Positions 48,501 through 59,110 of a stretch of 64,000 nucleotides of DNA are shown piece after piece. The notes beneath the pieces were generated by a model. That model ran no database searches and had not been told where the DNA came from. It worked only from the letters and a program-made list of their open reading frames with translations. A program made the translations under genes and the position numbers. The stretch lies in NCBI GenBank assembly GCA_963922205.1, contig CAWUHX010000014.1:246001-310000 (forward strand), written 5' to 3'. Origin of the DNA: Romanomermis culicivorax (Eukaryota; Nematoda; Enoplea; Mermithida; Mermithidae). Each line of letters begins with the position of its first letter. Position 1 is the stretch's first letter.

Positions 48501-51500
48501 ATATCCAAGGTAAGTGTGATACAATGTCAGTGCCTTCATCTACCCTCATTGCAATGGCATGAGCTACATATTCCTGCCCTTTTGCACAAATTATCGGACT
48601 GCCTGAATCGCCCTGAAAAAAAGCATGCTCACTAATTATTTTCTATTTTTTATTTTCCAAAATTACTTCAACGCCATCAGCGATGGAATAGATTTCCTTT
48701 TCTTCATCCAGTTTCATATTACTGAGGAATACAGTCTTCAATACTGAAAAAACAACATTATTGGACAAATCATCATCCACACTGTGTAGTGATGTACATG
48801 GATAAATTGAATCCTCTGTCATGCAGCAAAACTTTTTCTACTCACACAACTTTAACACATACTTATGGTCGGTGTGAAATTTCATCAGCATAGGGTCAAA
48901 AGAATATACTCTGCAAAGTTAAGAATTAGATAATTTGACGTCCAAGTGAAAATATGCTTGATTTATGAATGTGACGATTCCAGAAATTTTGTCTCGATTT
49001 TAGAGCCTTTTTTGCAGCAGAAATTAGGGATGAATTCAAAATTGATCCATTCCATCCATGATTTTCAACATAGCAGTATGGACTGAAGTGTAGCACAAAA
49101 TCATTCGTCCAAAGTACAAATGAAGAGTTTATTGATCGAATAATAACCAGTGTTTTGAAATTGTTTACTCAGTTTCTGAAGGACTGATGCAGCAAAGATA
49201 TTCTACATAAAATTAAATGACCTTCACATGTTTTACTTCCAAATTTTTTTCACCAAAAGAAAATCTGCTTGACTTTAACCATGTTCTAAAACATTGTTCG
49301 TGTGAAGTGAGTGTCAAAGTTATTCTGGCAGCATTTGCTGTCTTGACAGGTGGAGATAAAGTCTGTGAGTCATTCTCATAAACCTAATAAGTATATACTA
49401 TTCTGTCAACAGTGATTTTCTTCAGAATGCATGCAAGTAATGACAGTCGTACCAGTAGTTCGTCTCATCTTGTCAACGTATTATCTCAAGACCTGCCAAA
49501 GTTGTTGTGGGATTAATAATTTTTTTCAGTTGATGCATTGAAATCTTGTGAAAAAATTTGATAATTTTTTCTAGAATTCATTAACTTTCCTTTCCATGGC
49601 AATTTTTTCTGGAACACATCCAAATAGTGATAATTATGTCAGTAGTACCCATTTCTTATGAGGATATTACATGCCAATTTTTTATGTGGAATTGATTGAA
49701 TTCTTGCCAGTTAGTGCATTGAAATCTAGTGAAAAAATGTGAAATTATGACTTGCTGTGCCACCCCAGCCACTCAAAGAGCAATTATCCTCAGGACGTAG
49801 AGGAAAATTGGCAAGGGCGATTGGCTGGACAATATCGCTGAATTCGATAGGCTTTTCCAATCTCAACATGGCTATGTCATGGTAACTTTTGCGGCCAAAT
49901 AGTAGGATTTCTCGTTGTTCGTAAGCATCATGTATAACATACTTTGCCACGCTAATTCTGATTTCGTTTCACTCTATCACGTACTTGTTGTGCTTCCCCA
50001 GATAAACAACAATGTTTGATGAATCTTTTACCTTACTGAAAAGTTCAGATAAAATTATGAAACAAAAAATCGTCATATTGTGAGTCTGGTGTGCATGCTG
50101 GATCGTAGGTCAATCATAAGGTCATTTGGAACTCCCTTATCATCCATAGTGTTCATCATATTTTCATTCCATGTTCATCAAATTGAAATTCTTAGAACCC
50201 CGCATACATTTTAGACAGTTATGAACTGACATTTTCAAGACTTCTCAGGTGATCTGTGGAAAACGAAGATGATATCGAAAATCACTTTTTTCTTTGTAGT
50301 TTTAGGTAATGTTTTGAATGACTTTTTATACGGTGATGTGCAACACAGAAGGTTCCAGTGCAAAAAATTCTTACATTTTCTGAGAGATCCTGTTTCACCC
50401 GGGAATTCACTCTTTGTTCAACGTTAGGCTTATTTGTGAGAAAATTCGGAATTCAGGGGGAATATCAAAAGTAAAAATTAGTAGTTATATCAGCCCGTAC
50501 AGGGGTACACAATTGATACCGATGAACAAACCATAATCATCAAAGCATACCACATTAACTGTGCAGGGTGTAGATCATGAGTCTCCTCAACAGCTTGAAT
50601 CTGTTCTACTCTATGATTCCTCTAATTATGTGCTAAAACATTTTCAAATGATACAAAATGGACAATCCTCTCACCAGGAAGAGAAAAACATGGTAAAAGT
50701 TATTGCTAAAAATAAGCATTTCATTTGCATTGATGCATCTACAAGCATAAAACAGTTTGTGCATTCTTTGATCGACTTCAAAACCAAATATGGCTCCATT
50801 GAATTTATCCGTGTCAAGATCAATACACTTCGGTGTCTTGTGTGAGATCCAACCAATTATATAATTCGTTATGTTAATCAATATACAGAAGCAGAACATC
50901 TACTTATGTTCCAACTCATGAGCAGCCGTATTGGAACATATTCATGCGAAATTACTCTAGTTTACTAGTTGGGCTATTAGTCAGTCATCTCTCCCAGCTA
51001 ATAATGTTTCTATGTTTTTCAATTTCTCTCTTGTAGCTCGATAAGCATTTTAATTTTTGCAGAGCTTCCCAAAAAATGGGCGACACTGTTGTAAATAGTA
51101 AGAAGCAACCTTCAATCATCCCAATCCAAATTTGAATTCTTATTAACATTCGGACAGTGGTGATTAATACAATTTGGGTCAACCATAGACGCTACAACAG
51201 CGGGTTACTCACTCGAAGCAATGAGCAGCCATGAGCATGATGTCCGAACTTCCAGCTCCAGGCTTCAGATCGATCAAAAAAGAGCCACAACTCTTTCCAT
51301 CTGCATTCAAAAGACCCAGCCAAGGCATTGAATGAGGTTTGATTTCGATGCCATTTTCCACTCGCTTCACACGACCTGATCCCTTGTCAGAAACAGCAAG
51401 CTAAAAAAATTTTGTTAAATCGAGTTGAACATGAAGAGAAATATCTAACAAGTAGTGGCCACAAAACTAAAAAGAAAACAGATTGGCAATGAAACTCTGT

Positions 51501-54500
51501 GATCTATTCTGATTGGAATGTGTATTAAACGCATCATATCCCGTAACGTTTGGAAACAAACATAATCATTCGTAAGTCCCAAAAGTGAGTGAAAACTAAT
51601 GTGTGCCTCAGGAAATTGTATGAGCGATAGTTTTTTACACTGATTTGAAAACTGAGATTACTTTCGTGTGGTAATGTTGTCTCATTATTACGTCAATCAT
51701 CATGTGGTGTCCGCAGTTCTATCAAATTTAGCTATAATTTGAAACGAAGTTTCATTTTTTGTGTTCGGGATAACCACAAGCTCAGACTATAACCACTTTA
51801 GTGAGCCCATCGCCTGGGTTTTGGTTAGCTTAACCCAAGGTTGTTGACTAGTGACCGACTGACTTTTCTGGGTTACCATCATATTAAACTCCACTTCAGC
51901 TCATCTGTAATGTTCCAAGGTAAACCTTTTAAGTTAAAATTTCTCGACAAATTTATTTATTTCCGATTAACTGTGCATTTTACAGCATATAAAAGACGTG
52001 CTAATTTTTAATCTGGATATGAGAGATTGAAGGTGGAAAATAGAATTGTTTTTTGGACTTACTATTGAGCATTCCAGTACCATAATTTCTACAATCATAG
52101 GCAGCAAAATCACTAAACCACCACTGTTCATTGCAACGCAGAAAAAATTTCCAGCAATTCTAGTTATACTGATTAACTACCTTTATACTTTTCAGCATTA
52201 CCATTTATGCCGAAATTTTATAATGGCATTGGCCGTTTTTTCGTTATGTTTGTTTTAGATGGTGTGATAACAGTACACCGTTTCGTGTTATAGAACAAGC
52301 TTGAAAATTTTTTCCGGGAAATATTTTTACCATACAATAGTAATGAAATGCTCGGCCGAAGCTGAAGGTGATGCTCGCCAAGTTTAACAAGCAGCTTCTA
52401 TCGGCACTAAAAACGTGATGTTTGACAGTCTTCTTTTCCAACAATTTTTTGTGTGCTAGATTGAGAATTAGAAATATTCTTTCTTTGAGAATTAGAAATA
52501 TTCTTAATTATTTCAATGCAGAAAAATATTAAGATTGAGAATTAGAAATATTCTTAAGCGAAGCATAATTCTTGCTTTCGGCAATGCAACGCCAGAATAA
52601 TATGTGATTTTACCCTGCTTCTTTGCAGCAGTAGAGTACTTTATTTCAGTGACTCACAGGCTGTAGTTTGTGGATCTAGAAGTTTTCTGAACAATTTGGA
52701 TATGATTATCTCAAAAATTCGAATGTGATCAGAATATGTCGAGTTTTGATGAAGAGATTTCAGTCACCAACGGAAATTCATGCAAATTTCTCTGGAACCA
52801 ATGACCTGCTTGTGTTCATTTTCTTAGAAATTTATACAATGGAATTTGAACTGAATTTCTCAGTCAGTTGGAAATTTCAATTTAGTCAAAAAATATCAAC
52901 ATTGTCACATTTAGGAAGCGCCTGTCTTACGTCTTTTAGGCATTCCTGGCATAAACATCATCTCAAAAACTTGATAGTTAAATCTGACTAGTTTAACGAA
53001 CGACTTAAAAAGACGCTAGCCCCCCCCCCCATAGCCTTTACCTAATAGGGATATGGACCGCCATGAACTTAAAATACTTCTCAACTCGCCAAAGTGACCA
53101 GTTTTTTCTGTAGTTGACTGTAGCAGGTAGGATGGTGTGACATTCGATGCAGGGATTAGGCAACTGACTTTTATTTCATGGCAGAAATTCAAAATTTCTA
53201 GGAAGCAGTCGGAATTTTGACATTTTAGAGTTTTCATTGTTTATGACTGCCTCCGCCAGAAAGAGGAGGTTTTCAAAAATTGTTAAAGCAAATTCTGATT
53301 AATATTTGTGGATATATAAATACAGATTTAACCTGTTTGGAAACCGCATATTTAAAAAACATGATTTCGTAATCTTATAACCTTGAAAGCTCATCAAATG
53401 TGAAACACCAAGGCTAGGTTTTTATTGGCATTGACCAATGTCGTCTGGTCAGCCGATCCTTCCTTAAGTAGGCTCTGAAAACATTGGACGGCTGTTATTT
53501 CAATGGAGAAAAATGAAGGAAATGTTTGTTTAAAATTTGTTGTATGCGTGGTTGTTGTGGTCAAACATGCTTCATAAATGGTACAACTTAACAGAAAACG
53601 TCACTTGGAGGTTATTGCGTGAAACCTAAATAGCAAACTACCCATTATGTAACATACAGCATAGTGGTCATTGTGGTCAATTTTGTGATGTCAAATGTAG
53701 TAGTCACCCAACTACATTATGAACCAGTATGAACTACGTTTCATACTTTGTAGATATTTTGTTTTTATGCACAAGTCAGGCAATATCCGACCATTATTGA
53801 CCAGTTTTGACGATTTTTCTACTTATGTAAATGGAATAATAAATTTGTAAACATTTTGTAAAATTTCGAAAAATTTGCATTGTTGAAGTTGACGAAGTGT
53901 CAAGTTTCTAATAATGCTAACTTATCCCAAATAGCTAGAAAGTCTGTACATCTATGGTAAGGCAGAATATGCATAGCACTTGAAGACAGTTTGATCATGT
54001 CAGCCTCTTCTGTACCAGTCGGTGTTAAACTTAAGACACTACTATTTTCGAAAATTTCAAAAAGTTGTGATATAGTTATCAGCGGTTGCTCACATCCTAC
54101 AATAATTTCTAGAACTTTATAAAGTTGTTACGTGATACTGTCTCTTATTATGATACTGCCCGATATTTGGGTTGATGGGTCAGCTGTTGACTGCATTTTA
54201 CAATGATTTTTTTTAGATTCATTTTGATAGCTCCAACGTTTATTGAATGGACAGTTTGTCCGGTGTGCTGCATACTTTTTATGAAACTTTTAGAGTACAG
54301 TAGGTCGTACGCACCATTGGATTCTGGGTGCAGATGTTTGAGAGTTTTACAGTTTCACAATTTTATGCTCAACATCTGTGAAATTTTTACAAAATTTCTA
54401 AAATCATACAGAGATTTTTTAAGGTGTGCCATTTTTCAGGAGTAAAGCATTAAAACCACTGAGTTTGGTGTATAAAAAGTTTAGTTTCATGATTTGCAGT

Positions 54501-56213
54501 CTTAGGCGCAAAAATTTATGAAATTTTTGGAAAAGCTTTTGAAGTCATACAAAGAATTGTGTAAAAGTTTTTAAGGTTCCATGACTTTTTATGAGTAATA
54601 CCTGGAAAACCACATGGTTTTGGACTTGAAGGTTCCACAGTTTTATGGGTCCAATTTCATGCTGTCCAGTGGTATGATAGTGTCTGGTATGTTGATTGAT
54701 TGGCAAGCTATTGGCTGTATTGTACAATAAATTTCGTATAAATTCAGTTTGATAGTTTTACGATTTAGCAAATGGTCGGTTTCTGTTGCATGCTTCATCA
54801 TTATTCAAAACTTTTAGGGTACAGTGGGTTGTTTCAGGTCCAAACGTATTGTAAAGTTTTTCTAAAAATTTTTAAAATGTACATTATTCATCAACCTACA
54901 GAATTAGAAGCATTGGGGCATAAAAATTTTAAAAATTCTACCCTTTTTTGTTCCAAAGCTTTTTAATGTTTGGAAAGAAGTTCGAAAAATCAGTGAACCC
55001 GTGAAATTGTTAGGTTTCAGGCAAAAAACGTACATGTGTTTCTACCTTTTCATGGTTTTGCACACAAAAATCTATGAAACATTATTTTGAATAGAACCAT
55101 CAGGCTTTGAGGATATAAATTCAAGGTTTTATGGCCTTCCACATAAAAATAGTTTTTAATCATTTTTCAACTTGGACATCACAAACTCTCAATCATACCA
55201 CGTTTTTGACATCCCAAAAAGGTAGGGTATACTCTCCGTACCATCTATGGTGGAGTGGCACGTTACGAATTAAAGCACAAAGCATGGTTTCTATTTCCAT
55301 TTGTATTTTCGCACATTTAAGTATTGACTGTACTTTCTACACCTCATTATACAAATTTTGATTCTGCCTTCCCTGAAGTGCTCCACACGATATGAGTGTC
55401 AGTCCTTGAAGCCTATACTTGTTATGTGTCCTCATTTTGTGTACCCCTGTATGGACCTACCTTGAAAAAAGTTGAAAAAAGTAACAAGCTGAAAGTTTAG
55501 AACTATTCACCAAATCTAACTGACTCGTCATGTCCAGAAAAATTCATTCACGTTTTATCCAGCGATTCATCCACGATAACACAAAAAATGAGTTTTCAAG
55601 TTATGATGGTAAAAACATAATCTAGACTTAAACCTGCTTGACGGGAAAATTAAGTATTGTGTTTGGCTGAAACTGACATCAGGGTCAGGATTGAATGAGA
55701 ATAGTTGATGGAACCCAACATCTTGAGCTCGGCTTCAAATTCAAGCCCGAGATGATCTCGATGTGGTGATAATTCCAAGCTCAGAACAATCTCAAGGTCA
55801 GTGAAAACGCTGAAACCAGGGTTTTACTTTTTGTGGCCCTGCTGAGCTCAGAGTTAGGCATATTTTGCCCCTAGTAGGCCGCCAAAGCATACGAAAGGCA
55901 CTCCTAATATTTGTTTTGATCTCTTATCAAAGTCTATAGCCTTGTTAAGCCCATCTTTCGGGCTATAAAACACTGGGTGAAGCCAATGTACTGCTTGGGA
56001 AAATTGCTGCATTTAGACAGATTGCTTTTGCAAAGTCTCAGTTGTCCGTTTAATCAGAATGATTTTCTGTCATTCTCAAGAGTAATAAGCAAAGCATGTA
56101 AAAGCAAATTAAGTATACAATGTCAGAGCAACTAGCTTTAAACATGAGAACGTAATGCTCACCATCAATTCAACAGCGAATATAACTGATAATAATACAG
56201 TAAAAGAGACCAT
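42381..56213 (-). CDS. Secreted tandem S1 serine protease: active-type domain plus triad-less domain
   Basis: Ten coding exons on the minus strand, all joined in phase: 56213-56163, 51400-51213, 50035-49752, 48743-48667, 48612-48054, 47998-47797, 46989-46582, 45816-45566, 45008-44869, 42590-42381; about 789 codons. Order: signal peptide (MVSFTVLLSVIFAVELM), activation site VKR/VENG near residue 90% of exon 2's start, first S1 domain with His in MAAHC (~77), Asp in SYHDIAML (~133) and Ser in GDSGSP (~203), a ~300-residue Cys-containing linker, then a second S1-like domain from ~541 whose triad is replaced (TTSTC, GPAILQL, RSTGAP). A TGA at 49,971-49,969 interrupts exon 3. Trypsin family members cleave after specific residues in secreted settings; substrate unknown. 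Splicing of exon 6 to exon 7, which fuses the two domains, is the least certain join. Confidence 0.75.
42591..44868. other. Intron 9 of the protease gene
   Basis: 2.3 kb. Holds R5 copy 2 at 44,262-44,525. The 149-codon minus-strand frame at 43,800-44,249 has no recognisable domain and no matching splice logic. Confidence 0.6.
44262..44525 (+). repeat. Dispersed repeat R5, copy 2
   Basis: Counterpart of 33,520-33,848, inside protease intron 9. Ends with TAGCCCGCATCGAGTTCTAT as in copy 1. Confidence 0.8.
44869..45008 (-). CDS. Protease exon 9
   Basis: Acceptor ATCTTCAG, donor TCG/GTAAGT. Encodes CYENQPQYIIPLQTNLTSLA ... ERRFYFGTDLHDES. The acceptor lies in a short tandem duplication, giving a second AATGC-adjacent site at 45,034 that would break the frame. 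Confidence 0.75.
45566..45816 (-). CDS. Protease exon 8: second domain, Asp region
   Basis: Acceptor CATTTTAG, donor GAAA/GTATGC. GPAILQLVDDIVFNAYVKPL aligns with the DIALLKL...V.PI.L segment of trypsins; the Asp is replaced by Gly. Confidence 0.8.
46582..46989 (-). CDS. Protease exon 7: linker and start of second S1-like domain
   Basis: Acceptor TTTTTTTCAG, donor CACA/GTAAGC. After ~85 linker residues, SEPYSMPWLVDI mirrors the PHSMPW of the first domain. The His position reads LTTSTC instead of LTAAHC, so the catalytic His is gone while the Cys is kept. Confidence 0.8.
47797..47998 (-). CDS. Protease exon 6: linker
   Basis: Acceptor TTTTTAG, donor CCGG/GTATAT. Encodes APKVNTKSNVSILTSRETVN and on to STACLNRLTSG. 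If the donor is not used the frame runs to a stop at 47,714-47,712 (YIVSIIKYYCECITL...), which would end a shorter protein here. Confidence 0.65.
48054..48612 (-). CDS. Protease exon 5: catalytic Ser and start of linker
   Basis: Acceptor TTTTTTTCAG opens directly on GDSGSPIIC (catalytic Ser). The S1 domain ends near SHLPWIFMAYNDM. The remaining ~150 residues are a linker of no recognised fold with clustered cysteines (HSCAVVC, GPCSF, KRCY, NSCY) and Asn-x-Ser/Thr sites. Donor AAAC/GTAAGT. Confidence 0.88.
48667..48743 (-). CDS. Protease exon 4
   Basis: 77 nt, acceptor TTTTTTCAG, donor GAA/GTAATT. Encodes LKTVFLSNMKLDEEKEIYSI and ADGVE, filling the gap between GWGG and GDSGSP with correct phase on both sides. 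Lacks the Cys usually found shortly before GDSGGP. Confidence 0.7.
49752..50035 (-). CDS. Protease exon 3: catalytic Asp, with in-frame TGA
   Basis: Acceptor CTTTTCAG, donor CAA/GTCATA (weak). Encodes VVYLGKHN, the TGA at 49,971-49,969, then NEIRISVAKYVIHDAYEQ, SYHDIAMLRLEKPIEF with the catalytic Asp, and CSLSGWGGT. In trypsins the position of the stop is usually Gly, so a single GGA to TGA change explains it. Confidence 0.85.
50561..50848 (+). CDS. Possible nested exon, hypothetical
   Basis: A plus-strand frame of ~94 codons inside protease intron 2, preceded by a TGCAG acceptor-like site at 50,561-50,568. Composition is more protein-like than its neighbours (e.g. DASTSIKQFVHSLIDFKTKY) but no family was recognised and no partner exon was found. 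It may be chance. Confidence 0.25.
51213..51400 (-). CDS. Protease exon 2: activation site and catalytic His
   Basis: Acceptor TTTTTTTAG, donor GA/GTGAGT. Encodes propeptide, VKR/VENG activation junction, PHSMPWLGLL, the Cys-Gly-Ser of strand 3 (KSCGSFLID) and MAAHC with the catalytic His and its disulfide partner. Confidence 0.85.
51401..56162. other. Intron 1 of the protease gene, with internal repeats
   Basis: 4.76 kb. Contains a C12 run at about 53,020 and a degenerate repeat region at 54,120-55,130. In the latter, 54,120-54,420 and 54,650-54,900 are diverged copies (GATACTGTCTC..., GA(C/T)TG.(A)TT.TACAAT.A, CAACGTTTATTGAATGG vs GATTTAGCAAATGG, AAAACTTTTAG.GTACAGT). No exon was found in it. 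Confidence 0.5.
56163..56213 (-). CDS. Protease exon 1: signal peptide
   Basis: Seventeen codons, ATG to the donor ATG/GTGAGC, encoding a hydrophobic leader. It ends in phase 0 and joins exon 2, 4.76 kb away, in phase 0. The long intron makes this link plausible rather than certain. Confidence 0.6.
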
Positions 56214-56232
56214 TTGCGCTGAACGATTTTCT

Positions 56233-56240
56233 CTAAAATG
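56233..56240 (-). promoter_or_regulatory. Splice acceptor before the protease start codon
   Basis: CATTTTAG on the minus strand, 19 nt upstream of the ATG at 56,213. Such a site so close to the start codon is typical of spliced-leader addition in nematodes, though an upstream non-coding exon would look the same. Confidence 0.5.
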
Positions 56241-56769
56241 AAAATGAGCGACGAATGAATATAGTTATATTTTCGAAATGGTAGTTGGATTTTTGCTAAC
56301 ACCTTAAACAAATATTTTATGATTGTAATTTTCGGAGATCTTCAACGGCAAAAGTGTATAGTAATCTGCATAGCAGCAATTTCGCTTGAGCATAACGTGA
56401 ATTGCCTGTTTGTTGATGTCGACATTCAGTATCATGGGTTGTTGGAGTGAAAGCTGCTCTATAATGCTTTGGTGGAAAATAGCACAGCATATCAATATAA
56501 GATGCCCTTTTTCCACACATTGACATTTAACTGTAATTGGTTGAACAGACAAAAAGGCTCTTTGATGTTCAGTTTAACAGAACTGCTCGATGGAGCAATG
56601 AAGCAAGGATTGCTAGTTTTCAAGGAGCGTTTCTGCTTTCCCACTTTGTGCATTATGAGTATAATTTCATATAACACATTCTATGATGAGATATGCAACG
56701 GCAAGGACTTAAAAAATATACAAGAATGTAATAAACAATGTAAAAACAGTAAATAAAAAATTATAAACT

Positions 56770-57145
56770 GTACTTTTGTTATGTTCCTGTACCTCTGGAT
56801 TCGCCTCAAATTTTGTAGCTTTACTCAGCTCACCAGTGAACATTTTATGGTCTCATTTTGCCAAAAAGCCTAAGCAACCGCTAATCTTTTCGAATCTCTT
56901 GCACAATAATCTTACTGTGGCCTCCTCTGCCAGCAAATCACTATTGCCGCTGGATAATTTTTAGCACCCCTATGTTCTCTGCGGGAAATAAAATCATAGG
57001 TGGCGCGGTAACGTCAACCTAGGATATACTTGGCCCCCTAAAATCTGACTAACCCCTTTACAGCAAAAACGATTTTAGGTAGAGACATGAGTTTTTTTCA
57101 GAAATAAAAATTATATGGAATTTTTAGAGTGAAAATAAATTTGAA
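56770..57145. other. No gene seen
   Basis: AT-rich sequence between the protease gene and the tRNA-like repeat. The 62-codon plus frame at 56,776-56,964 has no recognisable features. Confidence 0.4.
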
Positions 57146-57150
57146 AAATA

Positions 57151-57222
57151 GGGTATGGCCAAGAGTCAAACCTGGGTTATCAGCATTCCCGGCTGATGTC
57201 CTCACCACTAGACCACCACACC
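57151..57222 (-). tRNA. tRNA-like fold (probable pseudogene or tRNA-derived repeat)
   Basis: On the minus strand 72 nt fold as a full cloverleaf. The acceptor stem GGTGTGG pairs with CCATACC (one G-T), the D stem GTCT with GGAC, the anticodon stem TCAGC with GCTGA and the T stem CCAGG with CTTGG around TTTGACT. The A box TGGTCTAGTGG fits the polymerase III consensus; the B box GGTTTGACTCT is degraded. The anticodon loop CGGGAAT lacks the invariant U33; by position the anticodon would be GGA. The 5' half resembles tRNA-Glu/Asp/Gly genes. The missing U33 argues against a working tRNA. Confidence 0.55.
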
Positions 57223-57225
57223 ATG

Positions 57226-57279
57226 AGGTGAACCCAGCTGGGTTGCTGGTAACCCAGGTTCGACTCCTGGCTACACCTA
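57226..57279 (+). repeat. Inverted partner of the tRNA-like sequence
   Basis: Plus-strand T arm CCAGG-TTCGACT-CCTGG (57,254-57,270) followed by CTACACCT. GGTTCGACTCC is a perfect B box. In reverse complement this segment matches 57,151-57,185 (AGCCAGGAGTCGAACCTGGG), so the two T arms face outward around a short centre. Confidence 0.65.
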
Positions 57280-57594
57280 TTTTCCAAATGAGTTTTCTTG
57301 CTCAATATCCGCCAGATGGACAAACATGGAGGTGGCAAAGTTCTTTGGCGCTCTATATTTAAGTGGTGCTCAGTGGGGCACCAAAAACATGCGAAAAACG
57401 GCCTTTCTTAGCACCTCACATCCCTGGAACTTGATACTTTTACCCGTGCTTCTATGAAGTGTTCATTCGAAATGGTTTTTTTTTGTTTTCTGAAAATAAA
57501 AAATTTGATCAGATTATATGAGTGACCAAAGTTTGAGAAAATCCCCTTCGTGTGGATTCAAAACAATTCATTTTTTTGGTGAAAAGAGGTAGTG

Positions 57595-58740
57595 TCATCT
57601 GATTATCGTGAGTATAAACAAAGGTATCTCAATGGTCATATTGGGCAAAGGCTTTTAGACTATATGGAATTCAATAGATGGGGTCGCTTTAAAAAAGATT
57701 TGCCCGGTGTAAACAAACGAATTTTCGTAATATTTTGTGGGAGGTGTTTTCGGCCATGGAGAATTCAATGGATGCAGTCACGTCACACAAAAATTATCCT
57801 GAGTGTGAACAAACGTATTTCTGAAACAAACGTTTCTATAGTCTGTTTTTTATGAAATGCTTCCAAATAGAAAAGTGACACAAATCAGTACTGACGTCAA
57901 AATCGTTTACACAGAGCTCCTACAGTAAAAGTTTCCGCTCGAAAAATTATTGAATGTTAGTTCAGTACCCTCACAAATTTCCGGACCTATATGATATATT
58001 GTTTTTCAGAAAATCGTGAAAATCTGAAATACTGCTTGCTCTCCACTCTCACTATTTAAAAGCATTTCAAGAAAAATATACTATAAGTTTGCCTATCAAG
58101 TTAAGAGAGATAGAGATGAATAATTAGTGAGTAGGGATCCCCTGTCCCACCATGCCCCACAATATGTGTGGCTTATCCAAGCTCCATACTTCGGCCTATG
58201 CATCTTGGGGGTGCAGTCTCAAGTGGGATTTTTCATTTAAAAAAAAATATCCTCAATTCAGTGATATGGTGGTCCGATGAGCCGGAAAGACGAAATTCGG
58301 GATTTTGCAACAAAATGCACTATGGTGCCAGAATTTTTTACAGCTTCAATTGAACCGGCAGCCTTATTGGGATTTTTTGGGTTGCAAGGGTTTTCGACCA
58401 TTGGGAATCCAATAAACGCGGTCACTTTACACGAAAAATCATCCCGGCTGTAAACAAGCGAAAACAAAATCATCCCAGCTGTAAACAATCGAAAACAAAA
58501 TCATCCCGGCTGCAAACATAAAATTATATTGAGTTCAAACAAATGTATTTCTGCGGTTTTTCTAGAAGAGGTTTCTGACCATGGGGAATTCAACGGACGC
58601 AGTCACTTCACATAAAAAAATAGTTCTGTGTGTAAACAAAGGTATTCCTGCGTTTTTTGGGTCGACGGGTTCCTGATCATGAGGAATACAATGGAAATGG
58701 TCACTTCACACTACGTTTCCAGCGTGTTCCAAGTTCTATC
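57595..58740 (+). repeat. ~85-100-bp tandem repeat array interrupted by a MITE
   Basis: Units contain GTGTAAACAAA.GTATTTCTG, a TTTTT..G..G.GGTTT stretch, CC(A)TGGGGAATTCAA.GGA, and GCAGTCACTTCACA. Copies lie near 57,607, 57,708, 57,806, 58,440, 58,530 and 58,625. M1 copy 2 (57,837-58,085) and ~350 bp of other sequence split the array. Related single units lie at 40,335. Confidence 0.7.
57837..58085. mobile_element. Miniature TIR element M1, copy 2
   Basis: TATAGTCTGTTTTTTATGAA at the left, ...AGCATTTCAAGAAAAATATACTATA at the right as the imperfect inverse. 249 bp; aligns throughout with copy 3 (shared AATCAGTA, GTCGTCAAAATC-like and TATGATATATTGTTT). Confidence 0.75.
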
Positions 58741-59110
58741 CATTTTACACATCTTTTATTTTCACGGAAAGTGAAAATTCGTAGCTTTAAGATTGTGTTT
58801 TTATTGTTTCTTTGATGTGAAGATGATCAAATTTGAAACTTCAATGTGCTTCTATGCATCTTTTCATGCATGGCTGAGGCCCACTACAAAAAGATGGGAA
58901 CTAGTTTATTAGAAAATGCCCGATAGGGCAGAAAAAAAGAAGAATATACTTTCTTGGATAGTTACCAAGCTAGAAGAAGAAGTGAACAAGTTTGGGAACA
59001 GGTTAAAGTTGGAATAAATTCACTTAGTTATACTGGATTTTTTTTTCCCCAAAAATAATTTTCCATGTCTGTGAAAAAGTATATTCTGCGGCTGAGTGCA
59101 TCAACACGCT
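58600..59110 (+). repeat. Dispersed repeat R6, copy 2
   Basis: See 40,325-41,330. A shorter inverted relative lies at 60,190-60,280 (AAGTATATTCTTCTTTTTTCTG and TTTCTAATAAATTAGAA). Confidence 0.7.

Noticed and set aside
49969-49971. TGA as selenocysteine
   Set aside because: The position is Gly in the family, not Cys, and no SECIS-like element was identified. A point mutation is simpler.
42381-51400. Two separate protease genes (47,712-51,400 and 42,381-46,989)
   Set aside because: The exon 6 donor joins exon 7 in correct phase, and no signal peptide or start codon was found directly upstream of exon 7. It remains the main alternative.
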